Assembly: GCA_036554945.1 (NCBI GenBank) | Contig: DATBMH010000091.1 | Coordinates: forward strand, 1-7,059 | Direction of reading: 5' to 3' | Source of the DNA: JACDAN01 sp036554945 | GTDB taxonomy: Bacteria > Actinomycetota > Thermoleophilia > Gaiellales > Gaiellaceae | Length of the DNA stretch: 7,059 nucleotides | Part shown: positions 1-5,455 of the stretch, in pieces | Layout: each line of letters starts with the position of its first letter | How positions within the stretch are numbered: position 1 is the stretch's first letter | Notes under the pieces: generated by a model | What the model saw: the letters and a program-made list of their open reading frames with translations, nothing else | Database searches by the model: none | Told to the model about the DNA's origin: nothing | Made by a program: the position numbers and the translations under genes

Positions 1-348
1 GACGCGGAAGTAGTCCTTCCACGAGCGGGCGCCGTGGCCCGAGTGGTCCTCCGGCCGCGTCGGCCGCCCGGAGATCCAGTAGACCCAGTAGTCGAAGCCG
101 CCGAGGCCCCCGAGGAACGCGAGCGGCACGATCACCGTCCAGGCGACGATGAGGACCTGGAGGCTCCAGAGCGGCTCGAACCCCATCCCCGCGCGCCAGC
201 CGATGACGAGGAGCGTGGCGAAGCACCACGCGAGCGGCGTGATCCAGAGGGCCCGCAGCCAGCCGGGGCCGGTCAGCCGGCGGAGCCCCGTCCGCGGCGG
301 CGGCGCGTGCGCGACAGCGTGCTCGGCCTCGTGCGTCTCGACGGCCAC
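1..348 (-). CDS. ctaD: Cytochrome c oxidase subunit I, N-terminal part (cut by left edge)
   Basis: This would be the heme-copper catalytic subunit of an aa3/caa3-type terminal oxidase, which reduces O2 and pumps protons across the cytoplasmic membrane. Only 116 residues are in the window. They start at a GTG that overlaps the last base of the upstream subunit II stop codon, and a clear GGAGGA ribosome-binding site lies 5 bases before it. The first 25 or so residues are hydrophilic and His/Pro-rich. Two hydrophobic helices follow at about 31-51 and 61-83, then a soluble stretch ending in WISGRPTRPEDHSGHG (91-106) and SWKDYFRV (109-116). The usual subunit I core, with its heme and CuB histidines, would begin just beyond the edge, so the catalytic residues cannot be checked. 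The identification rests on coupling to subunit II and on resemblance of the 85-116 segment to actinobacterial subunit I proteins from memory. It could be a separate small oxidase-associated membrane protein if the frame closes soon after the edge. Confidence 0.72.
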   Translation of the reverse strand, partial: MAVETHEAEHAVAHAPPPRTGLRRLTGPGWLRALWITPLAWCFATLLVIGWRAGMGFEPLWSLQVLIVAWTVIVPLAFLGGLGGFDYWVYWISGRPTRPEDHSGHGARSWKDYFRV

Positions 349-1358
349 TAGCTTCCTCCGGTCGCTTCCTGCAGGTACTTGACGAGGCCGTCGAGCTGGG
401 GCTGGGTGAACGTCTCCCCGAAGTTCTTCGGCATCACGTCGGGCTGGAACCCCTTCGCGATACTAGCGTTGGGATCGACGATCGAGGTGTGGATCTCCTC
501 GGCCGTCATCCCCGGCAGCACGTCGTCGAGGTTCGGCCCGACCTGCCCCTGGGTGCCGGCGTCGGCGAGGACGTGGCAGCTGCCGCACTGCTGGGTGAAA
601 AGCTCCTTGCCCTGCACCGCACCGCCCGCGGCGGCGAGGCGTCGCTGCTCCTTCACCCACGCCTCGAACTCCGACGCCGAGACCACGCGCGCCTGCGAGC
701 GCATGAGGGCGTGTCCGAGCCCGCAGAGCTCGGTGCAGATCACCGGGAACGTCCCCGTCTTCGTCGGCGTCACGGTGATGCGCGTGACGATGCCGGGAAC
801 GGCGTCCTGCTTCATGCGCCACTCCGGCACCCAGAACGAGTGGATGACGTCCTTCGCGGTGATGTCGAACCCGATCGCCCTGCCGATGGGGACGACGAGG
901 TCGCCGGTCGTCAGCGGCTGCCCGTTCTGGAGCTTGATGTCGGGATACGTGAAGGTCCAGGCGAACTGCTCGCCCTGCACCTCGATCGTCCGGTGGTCAG
1001 CGGGCAGGTCCGTGATCTGGGCCAGCGCGACGCTCGAGTAGATCGCGATCGCCGTGACGAGGGCCGTCGGGATGAGCGTCCAGACGACCTCGAGGCCCGT
1101 GTGCCCGTGGATGGGGCTGCCGTCGTCCGTGTCGCCGGGCGGCGCCCTGAACTTCCAGATCGCGTACACGGACACACCGGCCACGACCGCGAAGATGACG
1201 ACGCAGATGATCGTCACCGTCCAGTAGACCGAGTCGATGATGCCCGCCTCGTCGGAGGCTTCTTCGGGCAGCCAGGGGATGAAGATCGCCACGACCGCCA
1301 GGGCAGCGCCGGCGGCCACTCCGACGAGCATCATCTGGATGATCGAGCGCTTCCGCAC
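348..1358 (-). CDS. ctaC: Cytochrome c oxidase subunit II with fused C-terminal cytochrome c domain (caa3 type)
   Basis: This is the electron-entry subunit of the terminal oxidase. The outward-facing cupredoxin domain passes electrons from heme c to CuA and on to subunit I. The 336-residue protein has a basic N-terminus (RKR) with a hydrophobic segment at about 8-29 (signal peptide or signal anchor), then two membrane helices at about 44-68 and 92-113. The cupredoxin domain spans roughly 120-230. Its CuA ligands are visible: His173, then the CTELCGLGHALM motif giving Cys208, Glu210, Cys212, His216 and Met219. A linker leads to a class I cytochrome c domain at about 245-333, with heme-binding CGSCH (Cys258, Cys261, His262) and a probable axial Met309. 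All expected ligands are present. The start is GTG. No start codon lies upstream before an in-frame stop at 1395-1397, and no convincing Shine-Dalgarno is seen. ATG codons 9-10 are alternatives but would lose the positive N-terminus. It is coupled to subunit I downstream. Confidence 0.96.
   Translation of the reverse strand: MRKRSIIQMMLVGVAAGAALAVVAIFIPWLPEEASDEAGIIDSVYWTVTIICVVIFAVVAGVSVYAIWKFRAPPGDTDDGSPIHGHTGLEVVWTLIPTALVTAIAIYSSVALAQITDLPADHRTIEVQGEQFAWTFTYPDIKLQNGQPLTTGDLVVPIGRAIGFDITAKDVIHSFWVPEWRMKQDAVPGIVTRITVTPTKTGTFPVICTELCGLGHALMRSQARVVSASEFEAWVKEQRRLAAAGGAVQGKELFTQQCGSCHVLADAGTQGQVGPNLDDVLPGMTAEEIHTSIVDPNASIAKGFQPDVMPKNFGETFTQPQLDGLVKYLQEATGGS
354..359 (-). promoter_or_regulatory. 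Ribosome-binding site for oxidase subunit I
   Basis: GGAGGA on the minus strand sits 5 bases upstream of the GTG at 346-348, inside the last codons of the subunit II gene. It fixes the GTG start of subunit I and implies translational coupling, because the start codon shares one base with the subunit II stop. Confidence 0.8.
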
Positions 1359-1391
1359 GGAGAGTCTGTGGGCTCTGGCGGCCCGCGCAGA

Positions 1392-1397
1392 ACCCTA
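1392..1397 (-). promoter_or_regulatory. Candidate -10 element for the oxidase genes
   Basis: TAGGGT on the minus strand fits the TAnnnT form of actinobacterial -10 boxes and would place a transcript start near 1385, about 27 bases before the GTG of subunit II. No good -35 hexamer is visible at 17 bases (CAATGC, 1415-1420). It is the exact mirror of the hexamer at 1440-1445. Weak evidence on its own. Confidence 0.3.
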
Positions 1398-1417
1398 ACT
1401 CAAGCGCCCCCGGGGCA

Positions 1418-1445
1418 TTGCCTCGACCGTCGACCGCTCTAGGGT
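1418..1445 (+). promoter_or_regulatory. Candidate promoter for the antiporter gene, giving a leaderless transcript
   Basis: TTGCCT (1418-1423) and TAGGGT (1440-1445) are separated by 16 bases and resemble a -35/-10 pair. The -10-like hexamer ends 6 bases before the ATG at 1452. This is the spacing expected when transcription begins at the A of the start codon. No proper Shine-Dalgarno precedes that ATG, which agrees with leaderless initiation as is common in Actinobacteria. Confidence 0.45.
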
Positions 1446-1451
1446 CCTCGC

Positions 1452-2687
1452 ATGGAGATCAGCTTCGCCGAGGCGCTTCTCGTGCTCGGGCTCCTGCTGT
1501 CGATCGCCGCCGCCCTCTCCGGCTGGCTCCGCGGGACGGTGCTCTCGATCTCCGTGCTCTCGGTCGTCTCCGGAGTCGGGCTGGCGCTCATCGGCCTCGC
1601 CGACGCCGACCCCGGGTCGGAGTTCGTCCTCATCCTCGTGGAGCTCGCACTCATCCTGACGCTCTTCTCCGACGGGCTCTTCGTCGAGTCCGAGCTTCTG
1701 CGCAAGCACTGGGGACCGCCGGCGCGGGCGCTCGTGATCGCGATGCCACTGACCCTCGTCCTGCTGGCACTTGCCGCCAAGGTGCTCTTTCCCGACCTCA
1801 CTTGGCCCGAGGCGTTTCTGCTCGGAGCGGTACTGTCGCCGACCGACCCCGTCGTCACGTCCGCGGTCGTCGCGGCACAGCGGGTGCCCCGGGTGATCCG
1901 GCATACGCTCAACCTCGAGTCGGGCCTGAACGACGGGCTCGCTCTCCCTTTCGTGCTCTTCTTCCTCGTCCTCGCAACGACCCAGGACGACGCGGCGGGC
2001 GAGGCCCTCAACCTCGCCGGCGAGGCCACCGTCGGCGCGCTGATCGGGATCGGGCTCGCCGTCGTCGCCGGCCGCCTCCTCCCGCATTTGCCAGGAGGTC
2101 ACATGGAGGCGAAGTACGAGGGCGCCTACGCGCTCGGACTGGGCCTGGCCGCCTTCGGCCTCGCTGACGTCACGTACGGCAACGGGCTCATCGCTGCGTT
2201 CGTCGCCGGCATCGCCCTCGCCGCGAGCCGGCACGAGATCCCCGACGCCTTCCTCGAGTTCAACGAGAGCGTCAGCGCCGTCTTCCAGATCGCCACCTTC
2301 TTCGTCTTCGGGGCGCTCATCGTCGCCACAGGTTGGAACTGGGAGGTCTGGCCGCTCGTCGTCTTCATCGCGTTCGCCCTCCTCGTCGCGCGGCCGGCGG
2401 CCGTCCTCGTCTCGTTCCTGGGAGTGACGATGCCCACGCCGTACAAGCTCTTCATCGCCTGGTTCGGGCCCAAGGGGGTGGCGTCGATGCTCTTCGCGCT
2501 GCTCGTCCTCAACTCGACGGCGCGCGACCGCACTCACGTCTTCGATATCGCCTCGTTCGTCATCCTCTCCTCGATCCTGGCGCACGGTCTGACCGACACC
2601 CTGGGCGCACGCTGGATCGAGCGGCGACTCGGCGGCTCAGTCGGCGGAGAGGAGGACGGCGTAGGCGAGCAGGTAGAGACCGCCTAG
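1452..2687 (+). CDS. CPA1-family cation:proton antiporter (NhaP-like)
   Basis: This is an integral membrane antiporter expected to exchange Na+ or K+ for H+ in pH and salt homeostasis. The 411 residues form a near-continuous series of hydrophobic helices of the Na_H_Exchanger fold. Family landmarks are LSPTDPVVTSAVV (128-140, the unwound-helix TDP motif), ESGLNDGLALP (156-166, with the transport-site Asn160-Asp161 pair), a conserved Arg in ARP (313-315), and WFGPKGVASMLFALL (337-351). It has no RCK/TrkA-C domain. The tail after about residue 394 is a short Gly/Glu-rich extension. The start at 1452 is favoured by the leaderless-type promoter immediately upstream, and the first helix begins at residue 5. 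The last 51 bases overlap the 3' end of the exchanger gene on the opposite strand. An internal AGGAGGT followed by an in-frame ATG (codon 218) is discussed separately. Ion specificity cannot be read from the sequence. Confidence 0.93.
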   Translation: MEISFAEALLVLGLLLSIAAALSGWLRGTVLSISVLSVVSGVGLALIGLADADPGSEFVLILVELALILTLFSDGLFVESELLRKHWGPPARALVIAMPLTLVLLALAAKVLFPDLTWPEAFLLGAVLSPTDPVVTSAVVAAQRVPRVIRHTLNLESGLNDGLALPFVLFFLVLATTQDDAAGEALNLAGEATVGALIGIGLAVVAGRLLPHLPGGHMEAKYEGAYALGLGLAAFGLADVTYGNGLIAAFVAGIALAASRHEIPDAFLEFNESVSAVFQIATFFVFGALIVATGWNWEVWPLVVFIAFALLVARPAAVLVSFLGVTMPTPYKLFIAWFGPKGVASMLFALLVLNSTARDRTHVFDIASFVILSSILAHGLTDTLGARWIERRLGGSVGGEEDGVGEQVETA

Positions 2688-3578
2688 CAGGACCATGCTC
2701 CAGCGGTCGTGGCGTGCCCGGCCGGCGAGGACGCCGCCAGCGAGGCCGACCGCGAAGAGCGTGTAGAGGGCCGCCGTGACCGCGAGCCGCGGCGTGACTG
2801 GAGCCGGGGCGACGAGCGGGCCCACGCCGATGGAGAGCGTCGAGTCGATGAGCGAGCTCCCGAGCGCGTCTCCGAGGGCGATTCCCGGGGCACCGCGCAG
2901 GAGCGCCGTGATGTCCACGACGATCTCGGGCGCCGACGTCCCCAGGGAGGCGCCGAAGAAGGCGATCAGGAACTCCGGCACGCCGACGAGCTCGGCGAGG
3001 CGCACGAGCGCCCGGACGCCGACGGTGGCGCCAAACCCGACGAAGCCAAGGGAGACAAGGACGACAGTCGCCTGTGCGAGCCGGCCCTGCTGCCGCACGG
3101 CCGGCGCGTCGTGGGCGACCGTTCGCGGCAGGGCCCGGACGACGATCCAGGTGAAGGCGGCCCAGGCGAGCACGAGCGCGGCGCCCTCCCAGCGTCCCAG
3201 CCAGCCGTCCGCGACGAAAACCGTCGTCATGGCGAGGCCGGCCATCGTCAAGATCGTGACGAGGCCGACCTCGAGCCGGTCGATGATCATCACCCCGACG
3301 ACGAGCGGGAAGAGCCCGAGGACAAGGGTGTACTGCGTCAGCGTCGACCCGATGGAGTCGCCCACGTTGACATCGCCTTCACCCTGAAGATGGGCGGCGA
3401 CCGAGTTGGCGATCTCGGGGAGGTCGGTGCCGATCGAGACGAGCACGACCCCGACGATGAAGGGAGGGGCGCCGAGGGCGGCAGCCAGCGCCCGCGTGTA
3501 GCGGACGGCGACGTCGCTCGCCACCAACGCCACCGCCAGCCCGCCGACGAGCAGGAAGATCTGGAGCGCGGTCTGCAT
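2637..3578 (-). CDS. CaCA-family sodium/calcium exchanger (YrbG-like)
   Basis: This is a membrane exchanger of the Ca2+:cation antiporter family, probably exporting Ca2+ in exchange for Na+ or H+. Its 313 residues match the usual length of about 310-330. The two inverted alpha repeats are recognisable: alpha-1 with SIGTDLPEIANS (48-59) and NVGDSIGS (71-78), and alpha-2 with GASLGTSAPEIVVDI (209-223) and ALGDALGSS (234-242). The ion-binding glutamates are Glu55 and Glu218. The family usually has Ser after GT in alpha-1 and often Asn in GNxxGSN. Here these are Asp52 and Asp74, with Asp237 in alpha-2, so the predicted site is unusually acidic. A hydrophilic loop at about 150-168 separates the halves. 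The start ATG has no Shine-Dalgarno. A hairpin lies 5 bases upstream of it. The gene is divergent from the permease and convergent, with a 51-base overlap, with the antiporter. Confidence 0.92.
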   Translation of the reverse strand: MQTALQIFLLVGGLAVALVASDVAVRYTRALAAALGAPPFIVGVVLVSIGTDLPEIANSVAAHLQGEGDVNVGDSIGSTLTQYTLVLGLFPLVVGVMIIDRLEVGLVTILTMAGLAMTTVFVADGWLGRWEGAALVLAWAAFTWIVVRALPRTVAHDAPAVRQQGRLAQATVVLVSLGFVGFGATVGVRALVRLAELVGVPEFLIAFFGASLGTSAPEIVVDITALLRGAPGIALGDALGSSLIDSTLSIGVGPLVAPAPVTPRLAVTAALYTLFAVGLAGGVLAGRARHDRWSMVLLGGLYLLAYAVLLSAD

Positions 3579-3582
3579 CGAA

Positions 3583-3605
3583 GGTCACACAGCCGCCGGC
3601 TGACC
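3583..3605. promoter_or_regulatory. Imperfect palindrome upstream of the exchanger start (operator or leader hairpin)
   Basis: GGTC (3583-3586) pairs with GACC (3602-3605), and AGCC (3591-3594) with GGCT (3598-3601). The inner loop has three bases and ACAC is bulged on one side. It sits in the 95-bp gap between the divergent exchanger and permease genes and ends 5 bases before the exchanger ATG. It could act as a protein-binding site or, if transcribed leftward, as an RNA hairpin covering the initiation region. Function is inferred from position only. Confidence 0.35.
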
Positions 3606-3673
3606 GCCGACTCTGCGACCCTCGATCGCCGGGGGAGTCTACCTCGGGCACGCGCCGGCTGGGTCCGATACTG

Positions 3674-4954
3674 ATGCTCGGGGGCCGAATCCTGGACGTC
3701 GTCGCCGTCGTCATCTTCGTGGCCGCGCTCGCGGTCATCGCCTTCGAATGGGTGCACCGGACGAAGGCCGCCCTCGCCGGCGCCGGTCTCGTCGTCGTCT
3801 TCGGCGTCATCGACCTCGACGGGGCCATCGAGGCCGTCGACTGGAGCACTCTCGGCCTCCTCACGGGGATGATGATCCTCGTCGGGCTGACCGAGCGCAC
3901 CGGGATCTTCACGTGGCTTGCGCTCAGAACCGCCCAGCTCTCGAACGGCGAGCCGTTCCGGCTCGTCTTCCTGCTCGCCGCCGTCACCGGGCTCACCTCC
4001 GCGTTCCTCGACAACCTGACGTCGATCCTGCTCGTCGTCCCCATCACCCTGCTACTCGCGGACGTGCTCCGGATCTCGCCGATTCCGCTCGTCCTGGTCG
4101 AGGTGATCGCTTCGAACATCGGCGGGACGGCGACTCTCATCGGCGACCCGCCGAACATCATGATCGGAACCGCCGTCCCCGAGCTCACCTTCAATGACTT
4201 CATCGTCAACCTGGCGCCCGTGGCGATCGTGACGCTGGCGATCGTGACGGCGGTCCTCTACTTCGCGTTTCGGAAGCAGCTCGTCGTCTCGCCGGATCGA
4301 GTGGCCGAGCTCGAGCGCCTCGATCCCGCTCGGGACGTACGCGAAAGCCGGTACGTGAAGCGCTCCATCGCCGTCCTCGTGGGCACGATCATCGCCTTCT
4401 TCCTCCACGCGCCGCTCCACGTCGAGCCGGCCGTGGTCGCGCTCGGGGGCGCGACAATCCTTTTGCTCGTCTCCTCGGACGATGTCGAGGATGCTCTCGA
4501 GCGGGTCGAGTGGTCGACCATCTTCTTCTTCCTGGGACTCTTCGTCATGGTCGGTGCCCTCGAGGAGCAGGGCGTGATCGCCGAGGTCGCCGACCGGCTC
4601 GCCGCGGCGACCGGTTCGACGGCCGGGCAGGGGATGGCCGTTCTCTGGGGCGCGGCGGCCGGGTCGGCGCTCGTCGACAACATCCCCTTCACTGCGGCGA
4701 TGATCCCGGTCGTGCAGGAGCTCCAGGCCGGCGACGAGTCCTTCCAGGACGGGCTGTGGTGGGCGCTCGCGCTGGGCGCCTGCTTCGGTGGGAACGCGAC
4801 CCTCATCGCGGCAGCCGCGAACGTCGCCGCAGCGGGAGTCCTGGACCGCGCCGGGCGGCCGGTCTCCTTCGCGCGCTTCCTCGCCGTCGGCCTGCCGGTG
4901 ACGCTCCTCTCGCTCCTCGTCGCCACAGTCTATCTCCTCGCCTTGCAGCTCTGA
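3674..4954 (+). CDS. ArsB/NhaD-type (ion transporter superfamily) permease
   Basis: This is a polytopic inner-membrane transporter of the ion transporter superfamily (CitMHS/ArsB/NhaD fold), 426 residues, the usual size. Two related halves are visible. The first has SAFLDNLTSILLVVPIT (109-125) and SNIGGTATLIGDPPNIMIG (147-165). The second has SALVDNIPFTAAMIP (331-345) and GGNATLIAAAANV (372-384). The paired DN hairpins and GG-N/T-AT-LIG stretches are the substrate-site signatures. A charged cytoplasmic loop at about 200-230 joins the halves. Relatives include Na+/H+ antiporter NhaD, arsenite permease ArsB and the P-protein group. The GDPPNIMIG form is common in the NhaD/P-protein-like branch. 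No arsR- or arsC-like gene is nearby, so arsenite export is not favoured, but substrate remains open. The gene starts 95 bases from the divergent exchanger, without an obvious Shine-Dalgarno, and is followed after 4 bases by a CBS-domain gene. Confidence 0.9.
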   Translation: MLGGRILDVVAVVIFVAALAVIAFEWVHRTKAALAGAGLVVVFGVIDLDGAIEAVDWSTLGLLTGMMILVGLTERTGIFTWLALRTAQLSNGEPFRLVFLLAAVTGLTSAFLDNLTSILLVVPITLLLADVLRISPIPLVLVEVIASNIGGTATLIGDPPNIMIGTAVPELTFNDFIVNLAPVAIVTLAIVTAVLYFAFRKQLVVSPDRVAELERLDPARDVRESRYVKRSIAVLVGTIIAFFLHAPLHVEPAVVALGGATILLLVSSDDVEDALERVEWSTIFFFLGLFVMVGALEEQGVIAEVADRLAAATGSTAGQGMAVLWGAAAGSALVDNIPFTAAMIPVVQELQAGDESFQDGLWWALALGACFGGNATLIAAAANVAAAGVLDRAGRPVSFARFLAVGLPVTLLSLLVATVYLLALQL

Positions 4955-4958
4955 GGCC

Positions 4959-5411
4959 ATGTCTGCCCTCTCGGACATCGAGCTCTTCCCCGCCTCCGTG
5001 CCCCGGACGGCCACCTTCCTGGAGGCCGCCGAGACCCTCGTCTCGCACCCGGTGACCACGATCGCCGTCGTCGACGAGGAGGGCCGCGTCGTCGGCCTCT
5101 TCGCCGACGACGACCTCCTCGCCGGGGTCTTCCCCCGCTACCTGGGTGAGCTCCGCCACACGGCGTTCGCGCGCGACGACGAGGGGATGCTGGGCGAGGG
5201 CGCGCGAGCAGTCACCGGTCAGCCGGTCGAGAGGCACATGCACGAGCCGATCACCCTCGACGAGGGCTCGAGCTCCATTCACGCGGCCGAGAGGTTCCTT
5301 CACTGCCGCTTCGGCGCCCTGCCTGTCGTTAGGGCCGGACGGTTCCTCGGGATGCTGGGCCGCGCGGAATTCTGCCGGGCCGTGCTGCGCGAGGGGGAGG
5401 GCGAGAGGTGA
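4959..5411 (+). CDS. Two-CBS-domain (Bateman module) protein
   Basis: This is a soluble 150-residue protein made almost entirely of two CBS motifs. CBS1 is at about 10-58, with TTIAVVDEEGRVVGLFADDDLL (33-54) as its strand-strand-helix core. CBS2 is at about 92-144, with RFGALPVVRAGRFLGMLGRAEF (117-138) as its core. Between them is a linker of about 30 residues with ERHMHEPITL at the entry to CBS2. CBS pairs usually bind adenine nucleotides and regulate a partner. There is no enzyme or membrane domain here. The ATG lies 4 bases after the permease stop. GAGG overlaps that stop, only two bases from the ATG, so translation is probably coupled. The most economical role is sensing energy or nucleotide state for the adjoining permease, but that is inference. 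The gene ends 34 bases before the convergent LysR gene. Confidence 0.87.
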   Translation: MSALSDIELFPASVPRTATFLEAAETLVSHPVTTIAVVDEEGRVVGLFADDDLLAGVFPRYLGELRHTAFARDDEGMLGEGARAVTGQPVERHMHEPITLDEGSSSIHAAERFLHCRFGALPVVRAGRFLGMLGRAEFCRAVLREGEGER

Positions 5412-5423
5412 GGCACCGTACCC

Positions 5424-5455
5424 CGCGGCCTGGGAAGCTCTCGCTCTAGGCCGCG
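5424..5455. terminator. Hairpin at the convergent junction (possible bidirectional terminator)
   Basis: CGCGGCCT (5424-5431) and AGGCCGCG (5448-5455) form a perfect 8-bp G/C-rich stem around a 16-base loop. The hairpin lies just after the CBS gene stop and includes the LysR stop codon, so it would be transcribed from both sides. No T-tract follows on either strand, so it is not a textbook intrinsic terminator. Confidence 0.45.

Noticed and set aside
489..1442. Long plus-strand open frame opposite oxidase subunit II
   Set aside because: The product is Arg/Asp/His-rich with no domain pattern, while the minus strand carries complete CuA and heme c motifs. It is a high-GC shadow.
1395..2585. 396-codon minus-strand open frame opposite the antiporter
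   Set aside because: Almost entirely Glu/Asp/Arg/Gly, the mirror of a hydrophobic membrane protein gene. The plus strand has clear antiporter motifs.
2709..3674. 321-codon plus-strand open frame opposite the exchanger
   Set aside because: Charged low-complexity shadow of the exchanger. No helices or motifs.
3674..4954. Arsenic resistance operon
   Set aside because: The permease is ArsB-like in fold, but no ArsR, ArsC or ArsA gene is nearby and the motifs fit the wider NhaD/P-protein group equally well.
4052..5059. 335-codon minus-strand open frame opposite the permease
   Set aside because: Charged shadow of the permease gene, running across the permease/CBS gene junction.
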